Assembly (NCBI GenBank): GCA_943330745.2 | Contig: CALQIX020000003.1 | Location: 62,001 to 126,000, forward strand | DNA from: Lishizhenia tianjinensis | Lineage (GTDB): Bacteria; Bacteroidota; Bacteroidia; Flavobacteriales_D; Crocinitomicaceae | DNA length: 64,000 nucleotides | Direction of reading: 5' to 3' | Shown: positions 20,540 to 29,262 of the stretch, in pieces | How positions within the stretch are numbered: position 1 is the stretch's first letter | Layout: each line of letters opens with the position of its first letter | Program-made: the position numbers and the translations under genes | The notes under the pieces: generated by a model | The model's database searches: none | What the model was told of the DNA's origin: nothing | What the model saw: only the letters and a program-made list of their open reading frames with translations

Positions 20540-22009
20540 ATGAAAACAGCAATCATGAAACAATTAGCGCTGGGTATAATTGGTGGTCTACTCCCACTCT
20601 CAGCCTATTTAACAATTAATTTTGTTACCAATGAATCTAAGCTTTCAGACAGAGTATTGGATGGTAATCGACAAGCAACTGCCCGCTTTGCAAGTATGCA
20701 AGGAACACCAGTGGATTTCATTCAAGCATCTGAGAACTCAATAAATTCAGTGGTTCACGTGACCACCAAAGTGGTTCAAACCTCCTTTCAACGGGATATT
20801 TTCCAAGAGTTCTTTAATGGTCCGGGCGCAGGTGGCAGAGAATTTAAGCAATATGGTTCTGGATCCGGTTCGGGTGTAATCGTTTCATCTGAAGGGTACA
20901 TTGTTACGAACAACCACGTAATTGAAAACGCAAGTGAAATTGAGGTGATTCTCAACGATAATTCAAAATACACGGCCAAAATAGTGGGAACCGACCCATC
21001 CACGGATATTGCCATTTTGAAAATTGAAGGATCCGGATTTCAACCTATTCCACTTGGAAACAGTGACGATTTAAGAATTGGCGAGTGGGTGCTAGCCGTT
21101 GGAAATCCATTTAATTTAACCTCTACAGTAACAGCAGGAATTGTGTCTGCTAAAGCAAGAAACATTAACTTACTTTCCGATCGATCAAAACAAGATGTCA
21201 TTCCAATTGAATCATTCATCCAAACAGATGCTGCTGTTAACCCGGGAAATAGCGGTGGTGCCTTGGTAAACACAAAAGGAGAATTGGTTGGAATTAATAC
21301 GGCAATCGCATCGCAAACTGGAAGCTACTCTGGATATTCTTTCGCCGTTCCGGTTAACCTTGTGGAGAAAGTAATGCGCGATCTAATTGATTATGGAATT
21401 GTGCAACGCGGTTATTTGGGCGTTCAAATCAATGATATTACCCAGGAAATCAAAACCAAAAACAACTTACCAAGCACAAAAGGAGTTTTTGTAACAAAGG
21501 TTGTTGAAGATGGAAGTGCTGACAAAGCAGGGATAAAAGATGGCGATGTGATTTTAAAAATCGGAACGAAAGAAGTGAATTCTGTTGCTAGTTTGCAAGA
21601 AGAAATTGGCAAAAGAAGACCAGGAGACAAAGTAGGAGTTACCATTCGTAACAAAAAAGGAGATGAAGAAATCGTTGAGTTAATTCTTCGCAACAAGGAA
21701 GGAGAAACAAAATTGATTTCGAAAGAAGAAGTGAGTAAAAATGTTGCTTTGGGAGCTTCCTTTGTTGAACTAACCGACAAAGAAAAAAAGGAATTGAATA
21801 TCTCTTTTGGAGTAAAAATCAAAAGTATTCAAGCCGGAAAATTAAAGGCAATCGGCTTAACGGAAGGAATGGTAATTAGTAAGATAAATAATGAACCTAT
21901 TGAAACAGTTGAAGAATTAACAACCAAATTAAATGGGGTAAATAGAGGAGTTTTACTTGAGATTATTACGGAATCAGGACAAAAAGATTACAAAGGATTA
22001 GGACTGTAA
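20540..22009 (+). CDS. Periplasmic serine protease HtrA/DegP-type with two PDZ domains
   Basis: 489 aa envelope quality-control protease. A membrane or signal segment lies at residues ~8-30. The trypsin-like domain has the triad His in VTNNHVIENA, Asp in PSTDIAILKIE, and Ser in NPGNSGGALVN. PDZ1 spans ~residues 290-385 (GYLGVQINDIT, GVFVTKVVEDGSADKAGIKDGDVIL), and a shorter PDZ2 covers ~410-489. The long loop after residue 75 with EFFNGPG is a DegP/DegS-like LA loop. It is monocistronic: dapF is divergent, and the rpoD leader is downstream. Confidence 0.95.
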   Translation: MKTAIMKQLALGIIGGLLPLSAYLTINFVTNESKLSDRVLDGNRQATARFASMQGTPVDFIQASENSINSVVHVTTKVVQTSFQRDIFQEFFNGPGAGGREFKQYGSGSGSGVIVSSEGYIVTNNHVIENASEIEVILNDNSKYTAKIVGTDPSTDIAILKIEGSGFQPIPLGNSDDLRIGEWVLAVGNPFNLTSTVTAGIVSAKARNINLLSDRSKQDVIPIESFIQTDAAVNPGNSGGALVNTKGELVGINTAIASQTGSYSGYSFAVPVNLVEKVMRDLIDYGIVQRGYLGVQINDITQEIKTKNNLPSTKGVFVTKVVEDGSADKAGIKDGDVILKIGTKEVNSVASLQEEIGKRRPGDKVGVTIRNKKGDEEIVELILRNKEGETKLISKEEVSKNVALGASFVELTDKEKKELNISFGVKIKSIQAGKLKAIGLTEGMVISKINNEPIETVEELTTKLNGVNRGVLLEIITESGQKDYKGLGL

Positions 22010-22147
22010 CTAACAAAAAGTACAAGTTTTCAACAATGGGCAAATTTGATACTAAAAAAGAAAAATAAATTTTTAAAATCACATTTTTTGGTGTTACTTT
22101 GCCGTTATACATCGTTATAGCTTAAATTTAAAATCCTTTTAAAAAGC

Positions 22148-23014
22148 ATGAGACAACTAAAGATTACCAAATCGATTACCAATCGCGAAAGTCAGTCATT
22201 AGACAAATACTTACAAGATATTGGGCGTGAAGAGCTGATTACAGCAGAAGAAGAGGTCGAATTGGCCAGAAAAATTAAACAAGGTGATCAATTAGCATTA
22301 GAGAAACTTACTCGAGCCAACCTACGTTTCGTTGTTTCTGTTGCAAAACAATACCAAAATCAAGGATTAACATTACCCGATTTAATCAACGAAGGTAATT
22401 TAGGTTTGATTAAGGCTGCTCAAAAATTTGATGAAACACGTGGATTCAAATTTATTTCATACGCTGTTTGGTGGATTCGTCAATCAATTCTTCAAGCTTT
22501 AGCAGAACAAGCACGGATTGTTCGTCTACCATTGAATCAAGTAGGTTCTCTGAATAAAATCAATAAAGCTTTTTCTCGCTTAGAACAAGAATATGAAAGA
22601 CCACCTTCTGCGGAAGAATTAGCGGAGGCACTTGAAGTTCCGGAAGACAAAATAAAAGAAAGTTTAAATGTTTCTGGTCGTCACGTATCTATGGATGCTC
22701 CCTTAACGACAAACGAAGATGGGGGAACACTAATGGATGTAATGGCAAACAATGACGCGCCAAAAACAGACCACATGTTAATGGCAGAATCACTTCAAAA
22801 AGAAATTGAGCGTTCATTGAGCACATTAACCGACAAAGAGCGTGAAATCATTCGATTATTTTTCGGTATCGGCATGAATCATGGATTGACTCTTGAAGAA
22901 ATTGGAGCAAAATTCAATTTAACAAGAGAACGTGTTAGACAAATTAAAGAAAAAGCTATTCGTCGATTGAGACATACCTCTCGCAACAAATTGTTGAAAT
23001 CTTATTTAGGATAA
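22148..23014 (+). CDS. rpoD: Primary sigma factor RpoD/SigA
   Basis: 288 aa. Short primary sigma factor typical of Bacteroidota, lacking region 1.1. Region 1.2 begins at [16 protein letters not shown], region 2 has [31 protein letters not shown] and [17 protein letters not shown], region 3 lies at ~150-200 and region 4 has [28 protein letters not shown]. It recognises the TAnnTTTG -7 and TTG -33 promoters. The near-consensus TTACTTTG at 22094-22101 lies 46 bases upstream. A strong terminator follows directly. Confidence 0.97.
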   Translation: MRQLKITKSITNRESQSLDKYLQDIGREELITAEEEVELARKIKQGDQLALEKLTRANLRFVVSVAKQYQNQGLTLPDLINEGNLGLIKAAQKFDETRGFKFISYAVWWIRQSILQALAEQARIVRLPLNQVGSLNKINKAFSRLEQEYERPPSAEELAEALEVPEDKIKESLNVSGRHVSMDAPLTTNEDGGTLMDVMANNDAPKTDHMLMAESLQKEIERSLSTLTDKEREIIRLFFGIGMNHGLTLEEIGAKFNLTRERVRQIKEKAIRRLRHTSRNKLLKSYLG

Positions 23015-23031
23015 ACTGAAATTTTCTATTG

Positions 23032-23061
23032 AAAAGGCTGCCAATTTGGTAGCCTTTTTTT
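23032..23061 (+). terminator. Rho-independent terminator of rpoD
   Basis: Nine-base-pair stem AAGGCTGCC / GGTAGCCTT (23034-23042 with 23048-23056, one G-T pair), loop AATTT, then a run of T. The T-run merges directly into the promoter box of gap. Confidence 0.85.
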
Positions 23062-23068
23062 ATTTTTG
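23061..23068 (+). promoter_or_regulatory. -7 promoter box TATTTTTG for gap
   Basis: Exact TAnnTTTG match 24 bases before the gap ATG. The TTG at 23066 that opens the longest frame is part of this box, so it cannot be the start. Confidence 0.6.
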
Positions 23069-23092
23069 CGTCATCAATCAAAAAAAAACAGA

Positions 23093-24544
23093 ATGGATAA
23101 AGGACAAGGGTATGAATTAGAACTAAAGTCGCATTTAGAGCGAGAACGTGCTGCTGTAAAATTGCAAAGCAAAGTAGGTGAACTTTTATATGAAAAAGGA
23201 ATTGAACTCGTGCTTTTCAGAAATCACTTGACTGATGTAACGATTTCAGAAATATTGAACCTTCATGAGTATGCAAAAAAAGTGGTTAACAAACCGATTG
23301 ATGTATTCACAACTTCTGAATTAGCTGCAGAAATTTCTACCATGGATATTGTTCCTTCTAAATTAGACATTGGTAAACTGGCTTCTGAATGGTTACTTGA
23401 TCATGCGAACTATGCTTCGAAAAAAGAATTTTTAAACACCAAATTGAATGGTTTTTCTAGCGCTAAAAGCGAGGCTGTAGAACCAAGAGATGTAATCCTT
23501 TACGGTTTTGGACGAATTGGTCGATTAGCTGCAAGAGAATTGATAAAACAAGCCGGAAAAGGGCAACAATTAAGATTGCGTGCCATTGTTACTCGTGGAT
23601 GTTCCGATGCTGACATTATTAAACGAGCTGCCTTGTTGCGTAACGATTCTGTTCATGGAGCTTTTAAAGGATCTGTTATCGAAGATTTGGAAAATAAAGC
23701 GTTAGTTATCAATGGACAAATTGTTCAAATGATCGACGCGTCAAATCCAGAAGATGCAGATTACACGAAATATGGAATTTCAAATGCTTTGGTAATCGAC
23801 AATACAGGAGTTTTCACTAATCGTGAAGCATTGTCAAGACACTTAAAGGCCAATGGAGTTTCCAAAGTATTATTAACCGCTCCAGGAAAAGAAATTCCAA
23901 ATGTGGTGTATGGCATTAATCAAGGTGAGTTGGATATTGAAAATGAAAACATCTATTCAGCTGCTTCTTGCACAACAAACGCAATTTCACCTATTTTGAA
24001 AGTGGTGAATGATAAATATGGTGTGGTGAAAGGTCATATTGAAACGGTTCATGCCTATACCAATGATCAAAACTTGTTGGATAATATGCACAACAAACCA
24101 AGAAGGGGTCGTTCTGCGGCAATTAATATGGTGATTACTTCAACTGGTGCAGGAAGTGCCGTGACTAAAGTTATTCCAGATTTAAAAGACAAATTAACAG
24201 CAAACGCAGTTCGTGTACCAACCCCAAATGGTTCATTAGCGATCTTAAGTTTAGAATTAGCGCAAAACACATCTGTGGAAGATGTAAATCTTGCGATTCG
24301 TGAGGCAGCATTAAACGGTGAATTAGTGAATCAAATATACTATTCACTGGATCCAGAGTTGGTTTCTAGCGATATTATTGGAAACACGTGTTGTTCTGTT
24401 TATGATTCGCATGCGACAATTGTTTCCAATGACGGAAAAAATGTTGTGTTGTACGCATGGTATGACAATGAGTTTGGATACACAAAACAAGTGATTCGAT
24501 TAGCTAAATACGTAACTAAAGTTCAGCGATCTATTTATTATTAA
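23093..24544 (+). CDS. gap: Glyceraldehyde-3-phosphate dehydrogenase, long N-terminal form
   Basis: 483 aa, about 150 residues longer than classical GAPDH; the extra N-terminal helical domain (ELKSHLERERAAVKLQSKVGELLYEKGIELVLFRN) is a known feature of one Bacteroidota class. The dehydrogenase starts at ~residue 137 with VILYGFGRIGRLAAREL. The catalytic Cys is in SAASCTTNAISP and the His in VHAYTNDQNLLDNMH; SSDIIGNTCCSVYD and WYDNEFGYTKQVI close it. It oxidises glyceraldehyde-3-phosphate in glycolysis or runs in reverse in gluconeogenesis. It is a single gene between its own promoter and terminator. The ATG at 23093 is chosen because the upstream TTG lies in the promoter. Confidence 0.96.
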   Translation: MDKGQGYELELKSHLERERAAVKLQSKVGELLYEKGIELVLFRNHLTDVTISEILNLHEYAKKVVNKPIDVFTTSELAAEISTMDIVPSKLDIGKLASEWLLDHANYASKKEFLNTKLNGFSSAKSEAVEPRDVILYGFGRIGRLAARELIKQAGKGQQLRLRAIVTRGCSDADIIKRAALLRNDSVHGAFKGSVIEDLENKALVINGQIVQMIDASNPEDADYTKYGISNALVIDNTGVFTNREALSRHLKANGVSKVLLTAPGKEIPNVVYGINQGELDIENENIYSAASCTTNAISPILKVVNDKYGVVKGHIETVHAYTNDQNLLDNMHNKPRRGRSAAINMVITSTGAGSAVTKVIPDLKDKLTANAVRVPTPNGSLAILSLELAQNTSVEDVNLAIREAALNGELVNQIYYSLDPELVSSDIIGNTCCSVYDSHATIVSNDGKNVVLYAWYDNEFGYTKQVIRLAKYVTKVQRSIYY

Positions 24545-24563
24545 TCAGTTTTCTGGTATTTCG

Positions 24564-24592
24564 AAGGCTGTCTACAAAGGCAGCCTTTTTTT
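24564..24592 (+). terminator. Rho-independent terminator of gap
   Basis: Stem AAGGCTGTC / GGCAGCCTT (24564-24572 with 24579-24587, one T-G pair), loop TACAAA, followed by seven T. It shares the AAGGCTG/AGCCTT core with the rpoD terminator. Confidence 0.85.
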
Positions 24593-24696
24593 GTTTTATA
24601 GAATTTACTTATATCCAAAAATCAATTGTTATATAATTGAATCCTATGTAAATACAAGCCCCAAATCTTTTTGTAGGTTCGTACTTATTTCACTGT

Positions 24697-25797
24697 ATGA
24701 AAACGATTCAATTTAAGAGTTTGAACCCAAAAGAAAAAGAATTTACGGAAGAACTAAAACGAAATGTAAGCGAGTATTTTAGAATCAACTCGTTATCAAT
24801 CAAAGGTAACTTTTGGTTATACTTTAAGTCTTTCGTCATTATAGGAATTTACTTGATTCCTTGGTTTCTCATCCTATTTTATCCGATGAGTGGATGGATT
24901 GCTTTGGGATTATGCATTGTCATGGGAATTGGAGAGGCAGGAGTTGGCATGTCCGTTATGCACGATGCTGCTCATGGAGCACTTTCTCGAAAAAAATGGG
25001 TGAATACACTGTTTCAATCGAGTATGTATATGCTAGGGAGCAACATTTTTAATTGGAAAATTCAACACAATCTATATCACCACACATATACCAACATCTA
25101 TAAGTATGATCCAGATATTGGTACAAAAGCAATAATTCGTTTATGTGAACATGCTAAGTTGCGAAAATACCATCGGTACCAGTATATTTATTCATTCTTT
25201 TTGTACGGATTGATGACTTTATCTAAAATCATACTGGATATCACCCAATTGCTTGAGTTCAATAAGAAAGGAATTACCAAACGCCAGCAAGCAAATCCAA
25301 AGAGAGAAATCAAGATTTTACTTGTTACAAAAGCCGTCTATTTTCTAATCTTTTTGGGAATTCCATTTTGGTTCACTGCCTTTAAGTGGTGGCAACTGTT
25401 GCTTGGATTTGGAATTATGCACATGACAGCCGGAATTATTATGAGTACTATTTTTCAAATGGCTCATGTGGTGGAAGGTGCGGAACAACCACTCCCCGAC
25501 TCCTCTAAGATCATCCCGCATGAATGGTTGGTTCATCAGCTTATGACCACCTCCGATTTTGCTCCAACCAATAAATTGTTGGGTTGGTATATTGGAGGAT
25601 TAAATTTTCAGATAGAACATCATTTATTTCCTAATATTTGTCACATTCATTATCCTAACATTGCGCCCATTGTTCGGGAAACGGCACTCAAATATGGTAT
25701 CTCTTACAATCTAAAACCCACCCTGCGGCATGCCTTTATTTCGCATGTGAAAAGGTTAAAAGAGTTGGGGTTGATGAAGAAATTAAACCATAACTAA
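24697..25797 (+). CDS. Membrane fatty acid desaturase (acyl-CoA/acyl-lipid type)
   Basis: 366 aa, about four membrane segments (residues ~48-85 and ~210-250). The three di-iron His boxes are intact: HDAAHG near residue 89, HNLYHHTY near 125, and QIEHHLFP near 307. The Q at the start of the third box is typical of front-end desaturases such as linoleoyl-CoA desaturase-like enzymes; Bacteroidota relatives are annotated this way. It adds a double bond to fatty acyl chains, probably for membrane fluidity. It stands alone downstream of the gap terminator. Confidence 0.92.
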   Translation: MKTIQFKSLNPKEKEFTEELKRNVSEYFRINSLSIKGNFWLYFKSFVIIGIYLIPWFLILFYPMSGWIALGLCIVMGIGEAGVGMSVMHDAAHGALSRKKWVNTLFQSSMYMLGSNIFNWKIQHNLYHHTYTNIYKYDPDIGTKAIIRLCEHAKLRKYHRYQYIYSFFLYGLMTLSKIILDITQLLEFNKKGITKRQQANPKREIKILLVTKAVYFLIFLGIPFWFTAFKWWQLLLGFGIMHMTAGIIMSTIFQMAHVVEGAEQPLPDSSKIIPHEWLVHQLMTTSDFAPTNKLLGWYIGGLNFQIEHHLFPNICHIHYPNIAPIVRETALKYGISYNLKPTLRHAFISHVKRLKELGLMKKLNHN

Positions 25798-25899
25798 ACC
25801 ATTTACTTCAGCAATTTCTTTTATTATTTGAGTCCTGTATACCCCACTTAGATTCATACAATTGAGCAAAACTATCTATTGCTTTTAGTGAAATAATTG

Positions 25900-25907
25900 T
25901 ATATTTG
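25900..25907 (+). promoter_or_regulatory. -7 promoter box TATATTTG
   Basis: Exact TAnnTTTG match ~240 bases before the LamG gene; the RNA starting here would carry the structured leader at 26010-26104. Confidence 0.45.
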
Positions 25908-26009
25908 TTCCGTCCCAACGGGGAAATCTTATTATAAAAAATTAGCGTTTGCTAAACATCCTGTAGAAGAAAAGACGAAATTTCATAAGAACAGGGAAGT
26001 TAAAGTAAA

Positions 26010-26104
26010 ACGCTCATGCCATAGGCGTGGGCGTTGCTTTGCTTTGTTCTTTGGGCTTCGTCTCCCACTTCTACAAGCTAAAAGCAACTGTCCCACGCTT
26101 TTTT
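26010..26104 (+). promoter_or_regulatory. Structured leader with overlapping hairpin and terminator
   Basis: Two mutually exclusive structures share bases. Hairpin 1: ACGCTCATGCC (26010-26020), loop ATA, GGCGTGGGCGT (26024-26034), eleven pairs including two G-T. Hairpin 2: GCGTGGG (26025-26031) plus GTTGCTTT (26033-26040) with AAAGCAAC (26081-26088) plus CCCACGC (26092-26098), followed by TTTTTT (26099-26104), a rho-independent terminator with a ~40-base loop. Hairpin 1 would block hairpin 2. This is the layout of an attenuator or riboswitch platform, or of a terminated small RNA. No known class recognised. Confidence 0.5.
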
Positions 26105-26151
26105 AATTAAATCAACTCACTGCGGGGCGGGTGAAACTAAAACTTCTAAAA

Positions 26152-27531
26152 ATGAGAAGAAATATGTTTACAGCCTTCGCAATTGGGCTTTGTTTAACTG
26201 CGAGTGTTTATCTGCCGGGGCAGATTATGGCTCAAGTGCCGAGTTATGTGCCAACAAATGGATTAGTAGGCTATTGGCCATTTAATGGAAACGCCAACGA
26301 CGAAAGTGGAAATGGAAACAATGGTACGGTGAATGGCGCTACGTTGACCACGGATCGATATGGGGTAGCGAATAAGGCGTATGATTTTGATGGAGTTAAC
26401 GATTTTATCGAAATATTACATAATAGTTCTCTAAACTTTAATTCTGCATATACATTATTAGGTTGGTATAATTTAGAACTTATTCCAACTATTACAGAAT
26501 TCGCATTAATTACAAAAGAAAGAAACTTAAATTTAACCGGCATAGGAATTAATATTACTAATCAAAGTATTTGTGATATTTTCATCAATAATTCTGTTGC
26601 CAATAATTACTGTTTTAATACACCTCATACTACCGGCACATGGTCACTTATCACAATGGTACATGATGGACAAATGAGAAAATTTTACATTAATGGAGTT
26701 TTGGTATATTCTGAATCATTTAATAATTCACCCTTAGCAAGTAATTTATCATTATTTATTGGGAAGGAATTTACATCACCAAATGGAGGTTCTGTTGGTA
26801 CAAATAGATTCTTCAATGGCAAACTTGACGACATCGGCATCTGGAACCGTGCTCTCAACGAATGTGAAATTCAAGATTTATACAATTCTCAAATTAATTC
26901 AGTAGCTGGTTCAATTTTAACTTCTCCGCAATCTGCAACAATAGGTTCAGTAGTTACATTATCATCCACTACTACATCTCAAAGCTTACAATGGCAAACA
27001 AATGGAGTAAATTTAGGCTGGCAAAATGTTCCTTCCAACACAACATATAGCGGCGGCAGCAATAATATATTAACTATAAACAATGTACAACTATCCAATC
27101 ACAATCAACCTTTCCGTTTAATTGCTGGTGCTGGAAGCTGCTCTGACACATCAAATATCGCCACCATCCAAATAGCGGATACCTGTATTACAAACGTAAC
27201 CGTTTATGACACGCTGCTAACTACCGTTACGGACACGCTCATTATCAATACCACACTGAGTTTACCTGCTCCAAATAACGAGAATACGATTTTGATTTAT
27301 CCAAACCCGGCAAGTGATCATATTACCATTGATAATGGAAACTTTGCAGCAATGGCAGGTTATAGCATTAAAATTGAAAATAATGCAGGTCAACAAGTAT
27401 TTCAAAGCGCCATTAATCAAGCGCAGTTTTATGTGGATTTAAGCACATGGTCGGGTAACGGTTTGTATTTAGTTCACCTCATTGATCCGCAAAACAATAC
27501 TGTTAGGGTTAGAAAGATTGTGTTACAGTAA
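26152..27531 (+). CDS. Secreted LamG-domain protein, T9SS type A tail
   Basis: 459 aa from the ATG at 26152 (MRRNMFTAFAIGLCLTASVY), a signal peptide; a frame from GTG 26131 would add seven residues. Residues ~35-235 are a LamG / concanavalin-like domain opening with LVGYWPFNGNANDESGNGNNG, a very common Bacteroidota motif, and ending with GKLDDIGIWNRALNECEIQDLYN. Residues ~245-335 form an Ig-like domain. The last ~80 (ILIYPNPASDHITI, GLYLVHLID, RKIVLQ) are the type A T9SS sorting tail. It is likely a surface glycan- or protein-binding protein. Its 3' end and 3' untranslated region are duplicated 1.05 kb downstream. Confidence 0.88.
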   Translation: MRRNMFTAFAIGLCLTASVYLPGQIMAQVPSYVPTNGLVGYWPFNGNANDESGNGNNGTVNGATLTTDRYGVANKAYDFDGVNDFIEILHNSSLNFNSAYTLLGWYNLELIPTITEFALITKERNLNLTGIGINITNQSICDIFINNSVANNYCFNTPHTTGTWSLITMVHDGQMRKFYINGVLVYSESFNNSPLASNLSLFIGKEFTSPNGGSVGTNRFFNGKLDDIGIWNRALNECEIQDLYNSQINSVAGSILTSPQSATIGSVVTLSSTTTSQSLQWQTNGVNLGWQNVPSNTTYSGGSNNILTINNVQLSNHNQPFRLIAGAGSCSDTSNIATIQIADTCITNVTVYDTLLTTVTDTLIINTTLSLPAPNNENTILIYPNPASDHITIDNGNFAAMAGYSIKIENNAGQQVFQSAINQAQFYVDLSTWSGNGLYLVHLIDPQNNTVRVRKIVLQ

Positions 27532-27586
27532 ATGGTTGAAACCATTTTAGATTTTATGTAATTTTCAAATAGGGTCGGGATTAATC
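27412..27586 (+). repeat. Left copy of duplicated T9SS tail plus 3' UTR
   Basis: Covers the last 39 codons of the LamG gene and its 3' UTR, and ends abruptly in the middle of the terminator palindrome after GGGATTAATC (base 27586). The right copy, at 28468-28643, continues with the second palindrome arm. Confidence 0.8.
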
Positions 27587-27647
27587 AGATAAACAATAAT
27601 TTATTTATTCATCGAATTTTTATATATTTAGGTAAGAATCCTAAAAA

Positions 27648-28457
27648 ATGAGTCAATTACAGAATTTCAACGACAAACCTGTCCGAACAGCTTGGAGCGA
27701 AGAACAAAACAAATGGTATTTTTCAATCGTCGATGTTATTGCGGTGTTAAGCGAAAGTATTGATCCAAATGCATATTGGAGAAAATTAAAGCAACGACTT
27801 AAAGCGGAAGGAAATGAAACCGTGACGAATTGTCACGGTTTGAAAATGATGGCAATAGATGGTAAAATGAGAATAACCGATGTTGCCGATACTGAACTAT
27901 TATTTCGATTAATTCAATCTATTCCTTCACCAAAAGCAGAACCTTTCAAAGTTTGGTTGGCGCAAGTTGGCAGTGAACGGCTTGACGAGATGGAAGACCC
28001 TGAAATAAGTATTGATCGTGCATTAGAAAATTACAGAAGGTTAGGCTATTCAGAAAATTGGATTAATCAGCGATTAAAAAGTATAGAAATACGAAAGGAA
28101 CTAACTGATGAATGGAAACGAGTTGGAGTGCACGAAGGAATGCAATTTGCGACATTGACTGATATAATTACAAAAACATGGTCAGGGTTCTCTACAAATG
28201 AATATAAAATTCTGAAAGGATTGAAAAAAGAAAATCTTCGAGACAACATGACCAATACAGAATTGATTTTAAACATGCTTGCTGAGGCATCAACCAAAGA
28301 TATTTCTTCGGCAACTAATCCAACAAATCTTAAAGAAAGCAAAAATGTAGCACAGCAAGGTGGAAACGTAGCCAAAGTTGCTCTAAAAGAATTGGAATCA
28401 AAAACAGGACAAAAAGTTGTATCAACGTCTAATGCAAAAAGAAGATTGAAAAAATGA
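27648..28457 (+). CDS. Bro-N domain (phage antirepressor-like) protein
   Basis: 269 aa. Residues ~1-110 are a BRO-N domain: KPVRTAWSEEQNKWYFSIVD, a VIAVLSES helix, YWRKLKQRLKAEGNE, and LLRLI-like RLIQSIPSPKAEPFKVWLAQVG. The rest (RALENYRRLGYSENWINQRLKS, MTNTELILNMLAEASTKDIS) follows the DinD/Bro-type C-terminal pattern. Such proteins bind DNA and act as phage antirepressors or in damage responses; a role here is not known. It lies between two copies of another gene's 3' end, so it is an insertion, probably from a phage or mobile element. Confidence 0.85.
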   Translation: MSQLQNFNDKPVRTAWSEEQNKWYFSIVDVIAVLSESIDPNAYWRKLKQRLKAEGNETVTNCHGLKMMAIDGKMRITDVADTELLFRLIQSIPSPKAEPFKVWLAQVGSERLDEMEDPEISIDRALENYRRLGYSENWINQRLKSIEIRKELTDEWKRVGVHEGMQFATLTDIITKTWSGFSTNEYKILKGLKKENLRDNMTNTELILNMLAEASTKDISSATNPTNLKESKNVAQQGGNVAKVALKELESKTGQKVVSTSNAKRRLKK

Positions 28458-28467
28458 AATAAATAGA

Positions 28468-28587
28468 ATCAATCAAGCACAATTCTATGTGGATTTAAGC
28501 ACCTGGAAAGGAAATGACCTGTATTTCGTTCACCTCATCGATCCACAAAACAATACTGTTACGGTTAGAAAGATTGTGTTACAGTGA
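28468..28587 (+). pseudogene. 3' remnant of a second T9SS type A gene
   Basis: Encodes the last 39 residues of a type A sorting domain (INQAQFYVDLSTW, NDLYFVHLIDPQNN, TVRKIVLQ, then TGA) with no gene in front. It matches the LamG protein tail with a few amino-acid changes and several silent ones (CAG/CAA, ATT/ATC, CCG/CCA), the pattern expected if both copies were once selected as protein. It is therefore more likely the end of a lost paralogue than a fresh duplication. Confidence 0.7.
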
Positions 28588-28622
28588 TAAATGGTTGAAA
28601 CCATTTTTAATGTGTGAATTTT

Positions 28623-28656
28623 CAAATAGGGTCGGGATTAATCCCGACCCTATTTG
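28623..28656 (+). terminator. 34-base perfect palindrome, bidirectional terminator
   Basis: CAAATAGGGTCGGGATT followed directly by its exact reverse complement; 17 base pairs with AT-rich outer ends, so it can terminate in both directions. The left copy at 27566-27586 lacks the second arm. Confidence 0.75.
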
Positions 28657-28767
28657 TATTTAAAATTTATTGGTTTTAAAATAAAAAATAATATATTCAC
28701 TAAAATATCATTTCAAAAACTTACCAAGTAGTAACTTACTGAATAGTAACATTTATAAAAGTAAATT

Positions 28768-29220
28768 TTATGATCGTTGACGCGTAAAGTAAGAAATAAA
28801 CTTTTTCCTTTTAAACAATGATACAACCCAATACCCCAACCAAGCCATTGGGAAATAGGCAAAAATCAAATCTATTAAATCAAACCAAAGCGGGGCAGGT
28901 AATTGCAAAACCATCATAAATCCGCCAATAAAAAACGTGAGTCCTATGGATAAAGCTAAAATTAACTTTTGAGAACGAGCCACAAGACAACAGAGAATTG
29001 CGCCAACTAAAGTTCCTAATGAATGTGCCAGAAATGGCATAATAAAATGCTTGGGTTCCATGATTGTCATCGCTTTAATCAATCCTTCCATCGTTTTCAA
29101 GTTGGCACCAGGAGGAGGTGGAATGATGTCCCCACTGATACTAATAATTCCTCCATTAATAAATGCACCTATAAAAAGGCCAATCAAAACCGCTACTATA
29201 TTTGTGATTATCTTTTTCAT
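28768..29220 (-). CDS. Small membrane protein of unknown function
   Basis: 150 aa with four likely membrane segments: residues ~5-30, ~60-85, ~88-108 and ~112-138. A Pro-rich loop GDIIPPPPGAN follows the first. The C-terminus is basic (FKRKKFISYFTRQ). The GAFINGGIISISG-PPPxG and PKHFIMPFLAHSLGTLVGA motifs are familiar from uncharacterised Bacteroidota membrane proteins, but no function is known to me. It lies downstream of paaD on the same strand, 42 bases away. Confidence 0.7.
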   Translation of the reverse strand: MKKIITNIVAVLIGLFIGAFINGGIISISGDIIPPPPGANLKTMEGLIKAMTIMEPKHFIMPFLAHSLGTLVGAILCCLVARSQKLILALSIGLTFFIGGFMMVLQLPAPLWFDLIDLIFAYFPMAWLGYWVVSLFKRKKFISYFTRQRS

Positions 29221-29262
29221 GGATTTTATTTTGTCACCGATAGAAACGCAAAAATGACTAAA

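Noticed and set aside
23066-23092. Longer N-terminus for gap starting at TTG 23066.
   Set aside because: The TTG is the last part of the TATTTTTG promoter box, so transcription starts after it.
23093-23500. The 150-residue N-terminal extension of GAPDH as a novel fusion.
   Set aside because: A long N-terminal extension is a regular feature of one GAPDH class in Bacteroidota, so not new.
25897-26106. A 69-aa frame overlapping the structured leader (possible leader peptide).
   Set aside because: Its TTG start lies within the TATATTTG box, its composition is not protein-like, and it spans the terminator stem.
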